From NCBI RefSeq assembly GCF_008330945.1, contig NZ_CP043489.1:2243501-2307500 (forward strand): 64,000 nt of DNA, read 5' to 3'. A program made the position numbers and the translations under genes. The DNA is from Labrys sp. KNU-23 (GTDB taxonomy: Bacteria > Pseudomonadota > Alphaproteobacteria > Rhizobiales > Labraceae). The notes beneath the pieces are model-generated. The model saw only the letters and a list, made by a program, of their open reading frames with translations. It was not told the origin of the DNA and did not search any database. This document shows positions 41,615-49,171 of this stretch, in pieces (the first letter of the stretch is position 1; every line of letters starts with the position of its first letter).

Positions 41615-43762
41615 ATGCCGGCCGATGAGGTCAACGCCAATAAGGCCAAACCGGAGAAGCGAGTGGCGCTCGTCTTCGGCAATGGCGCCTATGTCAACGC
41701 CACGCCGCTCGGCAACCCGCTCAACGATGCCAAAGCAATGGCCGCGATGCTGGGCAGGCTCGGTTTCGAGGTGATCGAGGGCGTCGACCTCGATGCCAGG
41801 GCGATGGACGCCAAGATCAACGAGTTCGCCGGCCGCATCGCGAACGCCGACACGGCCCTGTTCTTTTTCGCCGGCCACGGCCTGCAGGTCGACGGCGAAA
41901 ACTATCTGGTGCCCGTGGACGCCGTACTCGCTAATGAGGTCCAGTTGCAGCGCGAAACCGTCCGCCTGCGGGACCAGCTCCAGCTGATGTCGGAACGGGC
42001 GGGTGTCAGCATCCTGCTGCTCGACTGCTGCCGCGACAACCCGTTCGTGCGCTCCTTCAACGCAGGGCGCTCCAAACGCACACGCAGCGCCGCCGCCCAG
42101 GGCCTGGCAAAAGTCGGCGTCGACGATGGCTCGTTCATCGCCTTCGCCACCGGCCCCGACTCGGTGGCGCAAGACGGCGACGGTACCCACAGCCCGTTCA
42201 CCAAGGCTCTGCTGGAACATATCGCGACGCCGGACCAGTCGCTCGCCGACATCATGACCGACGTCACCGACGCGGTGACCACCGCCACCGGCGAAGAGCA
42301 GGTGCCCTGGTATCACTCCTCGCTGCGCCGGCGCTTCTATTTCCTTCGGACGGCGGCCCCTATCGCCAGTCCTCCCCCGAAGGACGACAGGCCGGAGGCT
42401 GCCGGTCCGGACGATGCTGCGCGCGCCCTACCCGCCGGCACGCCGGCGGCGGATCCATCTCCAGCATTTCGCCCGCAGGCACCGGACGCCACCCCGCAGA
42501 CCGATGTGCGACAGGCGACACCACCCGAGCTGCCGCCGCCCAATCCCTCGCGCCGCCTCCTGGTGGCGGGCGCCATCACGGTCCTCGTCGCCGCCGGCGG
42601 CCTCGCCGGCTATTACAAGCCGTTCGGTTTCGACGGCAGTCGATCGGCCAATATTGGCAGCAGCTCGACCAACAAGAAGCCAGCAGATGAACCAAGTTCC
42701 GCCAAACCACAGGTGATGACGGCAGCGCAGCTTGCCGACGGCATCAATGCATTGGATAGCGGCAAGGCACAGGCTATCACCACCTTTCTCGTCGACAATG
42801 CCTCCCCCCTCGACGAGAAGAAGCGCCTGCTTCGCGCGGTCGCAGGAGCGGCTCAATATCAGGTCTACACCATTCCCAAGGGCGCCGTCCCCGCCGCGAA
42901 TTGCCGGACGCCCACGCCTGCCCGCCCGAGCGACACCGACGTCCCCGTCGTGTGCGCCGGCCTCGGTGGCGAAGGCCAGGCACTGCTCTTGAGCATTCTC
43001 GCCGCCTTGCCGACCTCGCTTTGGGCCGATCCGCGTTTCGAACCGGAACGCCAGCTCGCTTTGCTCGCTGCAGCCGACCTGACCATGCCGCCGGATGTAT
43101 TAGCCGGCAAACAGAACTGGCAGGCGGGTGCCGACTGGCCTACTCAGGACAAATGGCCCATCAGCCAATTCAGGAGCCGGATCGGCGCCGGCCCGCGCCC
43201 CGGCGATCTCGTCACGCTCCAGTTCGCCGGCAATTTTCTGCGTGGCAACGCCCAGCTGATCATGGATCGGCTCGTCGTCTTCGGCTGGAACCTGAAAGGC
43301 GTAGACCGCGACGGCGGAGCGGCGGGGGTCAATGAAATCCGCTTCGGTTCGGCGCAAGGAGCCGGCGGTGATGCCGCGGCCCTGGCGACCGACCTTGCTT
43401 TGCAGGGATTGACCGTGGCGCCCAAGGCTACGCCTTCGGTCGGCGCCAAGCCGCAACTCGACATCTATATCTCGACACCGCTAGCGACCTGGAGCGACAA
43501 GCCGCCGCAATTTGGCTGGTGCTATCAGGAATTCGACGGCGCCAAGCCGCAGGGCCGACAATATCTTCTGGCCTGCCATCCCTCCAAGCCCGCCTGCCTC
43601 GATGCACGCGGCAATGCGCCGGCCAAACGCCAATCCGCTTGCACCTTCCAGCAGAATCCAGCCGCGGGTGCGCCCAGCCTCAAATCGGGCGGCTGGGGCA
43701 ACTCCTGGTTCATCGAGGCCAGTGCGGCACTGCCCGCGCCCTTCCCGGCCTTGCCGCAATAG
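41615..43762 (+). CDS. membrane-anchored caspase-like (C14) protein
   Basis: 715 residues. An N-terminal caspase domain (about 14-245) has RVALVFGNGAYVN, catalytic His88 (FFAGHGLQ) and Cys139 (LLLDCCRDNPF), plus the FATGPDSVAQDG and SPFTKALLEHI motifs of the peptidase C14 family. A Pro/Ala-rich linker (about 246-312) leads to one transmembrane helix (315-333). A 380-residue outer domain follows, with several Cys (GWCYQEF, LLACHPSKPACLD). It includes an alpha/beta part that loosely resembles a LytR C-terminal-type domain. Topology predicts the protease in the cytoplasm and a sensor domain outside. Last gene of the four-gene unit. Confidence 0.85.
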   Translation: MPADEVNANKAKPEKRVALVFGNGAYVNATPLGNPLNDAKAMAAMLGRLGFEVIEGVDLDARAMDAKINEFAGRIANADTALFFFAGHGLQVDGENYLVPVDAVLANEVQLQRETVRLRDQLQLMSERAGVSILLLDCCRDNPFVRSFNAGRSKRTRSAAAQGLAKVGVDDGSFIAFATGPDSVAQDGDGTHSPFTKALLEHIATPDQSLADIMTDVTDAVTTATGEEQVPWYHSSLRRRFYFLRTAAPIASPPPKDDRPEAAGPDDAARALPAGTPAADPSPAFRPQAPDATPQTDVRQATPPELPPPNPSRRLLVAGAITVLVAAGGLAGYYKPFGFDGSRSANIGSSSTNKKPADEPSSAKPQVMTAAQLADGINALDSGKAQAITTFLVDNASPLDEKKRLLRAVAGAAQYQVYTIPKGAVPAANCRTPTPARPSDTDVPVVCAGLGGEGQALLLSILAALPTSLWADPRFEPERQLALLAAADLTMPPDVLAGKQNWQAGADWPTQDKWPISQFRSRIGAGPRPGDLVTLQFAGNFLRGNAQLIMDRLVVFGWNLKGVDRDGGAAGVNEIRFGSAQGAGGDAAALATDLALQGLTVAPKATPSVGAKPQLDIYISTPLATWSDKPPQFGWCYQEFDGAKPQGRQYLLACHPSKPACLDARGNAPAKRQSACTFQQNPAAGAPSLKSGGWGNSWFIEASAALPAPFPALPQ

Positions 43763-43946
43763 GGATCCCACCGGGATAGGAATGAAAGGTACCCAGCCAC
43801 GATCCTGAGCGGTTCGACGCAGGCCTCACTGGACATCCATCCCTGACCGATTCACAATCGATCCAATCCGCCGAATTTCCGCATTGACCGCTGCGAGCCG
43901 ACGCCGTGCTCGATCGGACATCATTTTTCAGCAAGGAGTTTCATCC

Positions 43947-44927
43947 ATGGATTACGTCAAGCTCGGTTCGACGGGCCTCGAAGTGTCACGTCTATGCCTT
44001 GGCTGCATGACTTATGGCGTACCCGATCGTGGCAATCATGCCTGGACCCTGCCCGAGGACCAGAGCCGCCCCCTGATTCGCCAGGCCATCGAGGCCGGCA
44101 TCACTTTCCTGGACACCGCCAATTCCTATTCCGACGGCACGTCCGAGGAAATCGTCGGCCGGGCCATCAGGGAGTTTTCGCGGCGCGAGGACATCGTGCT
44201 GGCGACCAAGGTGTTCTTCCGCCAGCGTCCCGGCCCCAATGGCGCAGGCCTGTCGCGCCGTGCCATCCTTGCGGAGGTCGACAACAGCCTCCGGCGCCTC
44301 GGCACCGACTATATCGACCTCTACCAGATCCATCGCTGGGACGCGTCTACCCCGATCGAGGAGACGCTCGAGGCCCTGCACGACGTGGTGAAGGCCGGCA
44401 AGGCCCGCTATATCGGCGCCTCCTCCATGCATGCCTGGCAGTTCACCAAGGCGCTCTACACCTCCCGTCTCCACGGCTGGACCGAGTTCGTCAGCATGCA
44501 GGACCATCTCAACCTGCTCTACCGGGAGGAGGAGCGCGAGATGCTGCCGCTCTGCCGCGACCAGGGCATCGCCGTGCTACCGTGGAGCCCGCTCGCCCGT
44601 GGCCGCCTGACGCGCGACTGGAACGAAAGCAGCGAGCGCCAGGAAAGCGACAATGTCGGCACGGCGCTCTACGACGCCACGCAGGAAGCCGACCGCAAGG
44701 TCATCGAGGCAGTGGCCGCCATCGCCAAGGCGCGCGGCGTGCCGCGGGCACAGGTGGCCCTTGCCTGGGTGGCGCAGAAAAGCGGCGTGACCACCCCGAT
44801 CGTGGGTGCCTCCAAGCCGCATCACCTGACCGACGCCATCGCGGCGCTCGACCTGAAATTGACGGCCGAGGAGATCGCGACACTCGAAGCCCCCTATGTT
44901 CCGCATGGGATCGCCGGTTTTCAGTAA
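43947..44927 (+). CDS. aldo/keto reductase
   Basis: 326-residue NADPH-dependent aldo-keto reductase (TIM barrel) of the voltage-channel-beta/YajO-like group. The tetrad is visible: Asp in TFLDTANSYSDG, Tyr in the same motif, Lys in LATKVFF and His in YQIHRWD. The C-terminal NADP site is TPIVGASKPHHL. Start ATG 43947 with AAGGAG about 8 nt upstream. It lies 184 nt after the caspase cluster with its own leader, so it is probably not part of that unit. Substrate unknown. Confidence 0.9.
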   Translation: MDYVKLGSTGLEVSRLCLGCMTYGVPDRGNHAWTLPEDQSRPLIRQAIEAGITFLDTANSYSDGTSEEIVGRAIREFSRREDIVLATKVFFRQRPGPNGAGLSRRAILAEVDNSLRRLGTDYIDLYQIHRWDASTPIEETLEALHDVVKAGKARYIGASSMHAWQFTKALYTSRLHGWTEFVSMQDHLNLLYREEEREMLPLCRDQGIAVLPWSPLARGRLTRDWNESSERQESDNVGTALYDATQEADRKVIEAVAAIAKARGVPRAQVALAWVAQKSGVTTPIVGASKPHHLTDAIAALDLKLTAEEIATLEAPYVPHGIAGFQ

Positions 44928-44977
44928 GGTGGAAGGTTGCGCTTCGCCGGTGAGACCATAGATGAAAGATGCAGTCC

Positions 44978-45104
44978 TAAAGCGTTTTGCGATTGGACGG
45001 TATCACCTAGGATCGCAAAGACGCCCGAGCCAATCCTTCGGATTGGCTCGGAAACAAAGAGTTGGAGAAAATGAGCGTTCACATTTGAACGCGTTTTGCT
45101 CTAG
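44978..45104 (+). repeat. dispersed structured repeat, family 1, copy C
   Basis: The best-formed copy. TTTTGCGATT pairs with ATCGCAAAGACG, CGAGCCAATCC (from 45026) pairs with GGATTGGCTCG, and GCGTTCACA pairs with TTTGAACGC. It ends GTTTTGCTCTAG. Three successive hairpins fill an otherwise empty 276-nt gap between two aldo-keto reductase genes. Confidence 0.8.
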
Positions 45105-45203
45105 CGGCTGCATCCCTTCCCTCCGGCGATCTGTGCCCTCAGGAATCGGATCGCCGTTTTCCTTCATCGCTTTTTCCTTCAGCAGATTTCAGGAAAGATC
45201 CCC

Positions 45204-46031
45204 ATGAGTCCGACCATCCGCTTCAATGACGGCAAGGAAATCCCGCAGCTCGGCTTCGGCGTCTGGCAGGTGCCGAACGAGGGCGCGAACGCCGCGGTGA
45301 CGGCAGCGATCGAGGCGGGCTACCGCTCGATCGACACCGCCGCCATCTATGGGAACGAAGAAGGCGTGGGCGATGCCCTCGCCGCTTCCAGCGTTCCCGT
45401 CAAGGATATCTATCTCACCACCAAGCTGTGGAACGGCGACCAGGGCTATGACACGGCCCTGCGCGCTTTCGAGGCCAGCCTGAAGAAACTGCGCCAGGAG
45501 AAGATCGACCTCTATCTCATTCACTGGCCGGTGCCCTCGCGCGACCTCTATGTCGAGAGCTGGAAGGTCCTGATCAAGCTGCGCGAGGAGGGGCTCGTCG
45601 CCTCCATCGGCGTCTCCAATTTCCAGATCGCCCATCTTGAGCGCCTGAAGGCCGAGACCGGCGTGGTCCCGGCGATCAACCAGGTCGAGCTGCATCCGCG
45701 CTTCCAGCAGAAGGCCCTGCGCGCCTACCATGCCAAGGAAGGCATCGCCACGGAGGCCTGGAGCCCACTCGGCCAGGGCACGCTGCTGAGCGATCCGGCG
45801 CTGGCGGCCATCGGCAAGAAATACGGCAAGAGCGCCGCCCAGGTGATCCTGCGCTGGCATCTGGACATCGGCAATGTCGTCATCCCCAAATCAGTGACGC
45901 CGGCCCGCATCGCCGAGAACTTCCAGGTCTTCGATTTCAAGCTTGCGCCGGAAGACATCGCCGCCATCGAGAAGCTTGACGACCCCAAGGGCAAGATCGG
46001 CCCGGATCCCGACACCTTCGCGATGGTGTGA
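45204..46031 (+). CDS. aldo/keto reductase, 2,5-diketo-D-gluconate reductase-like
   Basis: 275-residue AKR5-type reductase. Motifs: GFGVWQVPNEG, SIDTAAIYGNEEGVG (catalytic Asp and Tyr), YLTTKLWN (Lys), YLIHWPVPS (His), and the NADPH site VVIPKSVTPARIAEN. Close to DkgA/2,5-DKG reductases and methylglyoxal reductases. Start ATG 45204 with AGGAAAG about 8 nt upstream. A family-1 repeat separates it from the previous AKR, which belongs to a different AKR subfamily, so they are not a recent tandem duplication. Confidence 0.92.
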   Translation: MSPTIRFNDGKEIPQLGFGVWQVPNEGANAAVTAAIEAGYRSIDTAAIYGNEEGVGDALAASSVPVKDIYLTTKLWNGDQGYDTALRAFEASLKKLRQEKIDLYLIHWPVPSRDLYVESWKVLIKLREEGLVASIGVSNFQIAHLERLKAETGVVPAINQVELHPRFQQKALRAYHAKEGIATEAWSPLGQGTLLSDPALAAIGKKYGKSAAQVILRWHLDIGNVVIPKSVTPARIAENFQVFDFKLAPEDIAAIEKLDDPKGKIGPDPDTFAMV

Positions 46032-46053
46032 GGGCGGGTTTAGGATGACAGTT

Positions 46054-46163
46054 GCGTTTGCATGAAAGAGCGCAGGATATGCGGAGTGTCAGCCTCCTGG
46101 CTGACACTCTGTTTGCCAGCAGGGGCTGCGTTTCCAAGATGTCAGCCAGGAGGCTGACACTCC
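46054..46163. repeat. dispersed inverted repeat, family 2, copy 2
   Basis: 24-bp arms at 46083-46106 and 46140-46163, the same sequence as copy 1 at 18833-18941, with the same 5' flank (GCGTTTGCAT...GCAGGATATGC). It lies between convergent genes (AKR stop and monooxygenase stop), where it could act as a bidirectional transcript end. Confidence 0.8.
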
Positions 46164-46193
46164 AATCGCCCCGACTCTGCAGGAAATTCTCTC

Positions 46194-47513
46194 CTATTTG
46201 AAGAACCGGTTCTCCGGCCGCGGCAGGCCAAGATTCTCGCGCAGCGTCCTCCCCTCATACTCACGCCGGAACAGGCCGCGCTCCTGCAGCACGGGCACGA
46301 CCTTGTCGACGAAATCGTCGAGGCCTCCGGGCAGATAGGGGAACATCACGTTGAAACCGTCCGAACCCTCGCTTTCCAGCCATTCCGCCATTTCATCGGC
46401 AATGCTGGCAGGCGTGCCCACGAAAGCAAGGCCCGCATAGCCGCCCAGGCGCTGGGCGAGCTGGCGCACCGTGAGGCCCTCGCTTTCGGCCAGTTGCAGC
46501 ACCCGCTCGCGGCCGCTCTTGCTGGCATTGGTCTCGGGAATGGGCGGCAGCCTGCCGTCGGGGTCGAAGCCCGAGACGTCATGACCGAGCGCGATGGAGA
46601 GCGAGGCGACAGCGCTGTCGTAATGCACCAGGCTGTCGAGCCCGGCGCGCTTGGCCCGGGCCTCTTCCATACTGTCGCCGACCACCACAAAGGCAGCCGG
46701 CAGGATCTTCATATGATCCCTGTCGCGGCCGAGTTTCGCCATCCGGCCCTTGACGTCGGCATAGAAACGGCGCCCCTCCGCCAGATTGGGCGGCGCGGTG
46801 AACACCGCCTCCGCCGTCTCGGCCGCGAGCTGGCGGCCTGGCTCGGAGGAACCCGCCTGCACGATCACCGGCCAGCCCTGCACCGGGCGGGCAATGTTCA
46901 GCGGCCCGCGCACGGACAGATGCTCGCCCTTGTGGCCGAGCACATGCAGGCGGGCGGGGTCGAAATAAAGGCCGCTCTCCACTTCACGGATGAAGGCATC
47001 GTCGGCCCAGCTGTCCCAGAGCCCGGTGACAACGTCATAGAACTCCCGCGCCCGGCGGTAGCGCTCGTCGTGTCCCATATGATCGTCGAGGCCGAAATTC
47101 AGGGCCGCATCGGGATTGGAGGTAGTGACGATGTTCCAGCCCGCCCGGCCATCGCTGAGATGATCGAGCGAGGCAAAGCGCCGGGCGACATGATAGGGAG
47201 CATCGAAGGTCGTGGAGGCCGTGGCCACCAGGCCGATATGTTCGGTGACGGCCGCCAGCGCCGACAACAGGGTGAAGGGCTCGAACGAGGTCACGGTATG
47301 GCTGCGCTTGAGCGCCTCCACCGGCATGTTGAGCACGGCGAGATGGTCGGCCATGAAGAAAGCGTCGAAGCGGGCGCTTTCGAGCCGCTGGGCCAGGTGC
47401 TTGAGATGGGCGAAGTTGAAATTGGCGTCGGGCCAGGCGCCCGGATAGCGCCAGGCTCCGGTATGAATGCTCGCCGGGCGCATGAAAGCACCGAGCCGCA
47501 ATTGGCGGGCCAT
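46194..47513 (-). CDS. FMN-dependent monooxygenase, NtaA/SnaA/DmoA-like LLM family
   Basis: 439-residue bacterial-luciferase-like flavin monooxygenase of the NtaA/SnaA/DszA group. Start motif QLRLGAFMRPASIHTGAWR; GRAGWNIVTTSNPDAALNFG and VIVQAGSSEPGRQLAAETAEAVFT are characteristic. Such enzymes use FMNH2 from a separate reductase to oxidise chelators, sulfones or sulfides. No reductase or transporter gene is adjacent, so the substrate is open. The start at 47513 gives the standard N-terminus. Confidence 0.92.
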   Translation of the reverse strand: MARQLRLGAFMRPASIHTGAWRYPGAWPDANFNFAHLKHLAQRLESARFDAFFMADHLAVLNMPVEALKRSHTVTSFEPFTLLSALAAVTEHIGLVATASTTFDAPYHVARRFASLDHLSDGRAGWNIVTTSNPDAALNFGLDDHMGHDERYRRAREFYDVVTGLWDSWADDAFIREVESGLYFDPARLHVLGHKGEHLSVRGPLNIARPVQGWPVIVQAGSSEPGRQLAAETAEAVFTAPPNLAEGRRFYADVKGRMAKLGRDRDHMKILPAAFVVVGDSMEEARAKRAGLDSLVHYDSAVASLSIALGHDVSGFDPDGRLPPIPETNASKSGRERVLQLAESEGLTVRQLAQRLGGYAGLAFVGTPASIADEMAEWLESEGSDGFNVMFPYLPGGLDDFVDKVVPVLQERGLFRREYEGRTLRENLGLPRPENRFFK

Positions 47514-47722
47514 GAATATCTCCCATGAAAAAGCAGGCCGTATCCGAAAAGCCCGGCCGAGCAACTCACTCAGAATATAGAGTGTGTATGGCTTTGATGT
47601 CTGCCAAGGCCCGGCGCAGACAAAAGGAAATAGTCTTCCCCCAAGCCCGAATGGGATGACCGAATCCCCCGCCTCGGACTATGCTCGGCAGCCCAACTAC
47701 AACCATTCCGGGAGGACGAGAG

Positions 47723-48073
47723 ATGAGCTTCGAAGGCAGTTGTCATTGCGGCGCCGTCTCCTTCAAAGCCGAGGCCGACGTGCCGACCAGCGCGGTGAGC
47801 TGCAATTGCTCCTATTGCCGCCGGAAGGGCTCGCTCCTGGCCTTCCTGCCGACAGAGGCGGTAACCATCTCCGCCGATCCGGCCAGGCTCAAGACCTACC
47901 AGTTCAACAAGCACCGTATCGAACACCAGTTCTGCGAGACCTGCGGCACCCAGGCCTTTGCCAGGGCAACGCGGCCCGACGGGGTTGCCATGGTGGCGAT
48001 CAATCTGCGCTGCGTGCCGGCCATCGACCTCGATGCGCTCGAGATTCACAAATTCGACGGCGCCAGCACCTAG
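47723..48073 (+). CDS. GFA-family zinc protein
   Basis: 116-residue protein of the glutathione-dependent formaldehyde-activating (GFA)/CENP-V family. Zinc ligands are evident: CHCGAVSF (8-10), CNCSYCRRKG and CETCGTQAF. Homologues bind or react with glutathione adducts, but the formaldehyde role is disputed for many members. SD GGGAGGA 6 nt before ATG 47723. The stop codon TAG (48071-48073) coincides with the first bases of a dispersed repeat copy, so the 3' end may have been altered by repeat insertion. Confidence 0.9.
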   Translation: MSFEGSCHCGAVSFKAEADVPTSAVSCNCSYCRRKGSLLAFLPTEAVTISADPARLKTYQFNKHRIEHQFCETCGTQAFARATRPDGVAMVAINLRCVPAIDLDALEIHKFDGAST

Positions 48074-48196
48074 AGCAAAGCGCGTTCAAGCGTGAACGCT
48101 TATTTGCTCTAACTTCTTGTTCCCAAGCCATCCAAAGGATTGGCTAAGGCGTCTTTGCGATTCTTGGTGATTCCACCAAATCGCAAAACGCTTTAG
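48071..48196 (-). repeat. dispersed structured repeat, family 1, copy D
   Basis: Inverse orientation: TAGAGCAAAGCGCGTTCAAG...CCAAGCCATCCAAAGGATTGGCT...AATCGCAAAACGCTTTAG. All three hairpins are present. It starts on the GFA stop codon and fills most of the gap to the convergent PhyH gene. Confidence 0.8.
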
Positions 48197-48268
48197 CGCC
48201 AGCGCATCGCCCTCATGCAGCGGCAGGCGCGGCAAGGCGGCTCCCTCACGCGAGAGAGCGCCACGCCT

Positions 48269-49144
48269 TCATGCCGGAGCGGCCGATTGCGCCAGTTCCT
48301 TGCTTCGACGCGCCCTGGCGTTTCGCGGCGAGGCGGTCAAGCCAGGCGTTTCAGGCTTGTAGGCGGGCTCCGACGACGATGCTGCAGACAGCGGCCACCC
48401 TTCCCAGAAATTCTCGGTGTGAGGCTCATCGGCCTGGTCGAGCCAGTCGTCGCGGTAGTAATCGGCGAGCAATGCATAGCGAATCTTGCCCGTCCTGTTC
48501 GTGGTGGGCGTATGCAACAGCCGATGATGCCACAGCACCAGCGTGCCGCGCGGCCCGGGCAGCATCACATGACGGCAACGGGCCTCGGCTTCCAGGCGCA
48601 ACGCTTCCACATTGTCGAGCAATTTATAGGACGCGCGGCCGGCAAACGCCTTCGCCATGATGTAATGGCTGCCTTCCCACACGCTGAAGGCACCGCCATC
48701 TTCGGCGACGTCATCGAGATAGAGGACGGCATTCACCTGGAAGGGATGGGCATCCATCCCTCCCTTGATCACGTCGCTCGATTGCGGGGTCGGAAAGATC
48801 GGATAGAGGCCGCGCGTCGCATGGCGGCCGACGCAGCGTTCACCGATCAGGCTGCGCACGGCCGACATCACCGGGCCGTTGCCATACATCATCCGGATCA
48901 GTTCGGGATGCCGGAACACATTATCCTTGAACTTCAGCCGGCCGCGGCGTTTGGCGAGCGTGGCGGATCGGCAATCGTCCTCGATCTCACCAACCCAGGT
49001 CTTGGGATCGTCGCGGTCGAAATGACTGTCGATCTGGCTCCATGTCAGGTTGATCGCCCAGTTCGTCCATTTGGAGTCCAGATCTATCTGTACAGTACAA
49101 TAGCCATTGTCGACGAATGAGTTCTTCTGATCTTCGTTTAGCAT
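48269..49144 (-). CDS. phytanoyl-CoA dioxygenase-like protein (atypical iron site)
   Basis: 291-residue protein of the PhyH Fe(II)/2-oxoglutarate oxygenase family. The core strand and loop VLYLDDVAEDGGAFSVWEGSHYI, the distal His211 and Arg222 (HTPTTNRTGKIRYALLADY) match. The usual H-x-D iron motif is not apparent: the expected position reads MDAHPFQVN (His133 without Asp two residues later). It could be a divergent oxygenase, use other ligands or be inactive. It lies 27 nt downstream of the GSCFA gene and is probably co-transcribed with it. Confidence 0.75.
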   Translation of the reverse strand: MLNEDQKNSFVDNGYCTVQIDLDSKWTNWAINLTWSQIDSHFDRDDPKTWVGEIEDDCRSATLAKRRGRLKFKDNVFRHPELIRMMYGNGPVMSAVRSLIGERCVGRHATRGLYPIFPTPQSSDVIKGGMDAHPFQVNAVLYLDDVAEDGGAFSVWEGSHYIMAKAFAGRASYKLLDNVEALRLEAEARCRHVMLPGPRGTLVLWHHRLLHTPTTNRTGKIRYALLADYYRDDWLDQADEPHTENFWEGWPLSAASSSEPAYKPETPGLTASPRNARARRSKELAQSAAPA

Positions 49145-49171
49145 AGCCCCAATGCTCCCGCTTCAAATCAA

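Noticed and set aside
36920..43762. Horizontal transfer or prophage origin of the caspase/patatin cluster
   Set aside because: No integrase, tRNA, att repeat or shift in base composition is visible at the edges; codon use looks like the flanking genes.
43947..46031. Two adjacent aldo-keto reductase genes as a recent duplication
   Set aside because: Their motifs belong to different AKR subfamilies and their lengths differ (326 versus 275), so adjacency is not evidence of duplication.
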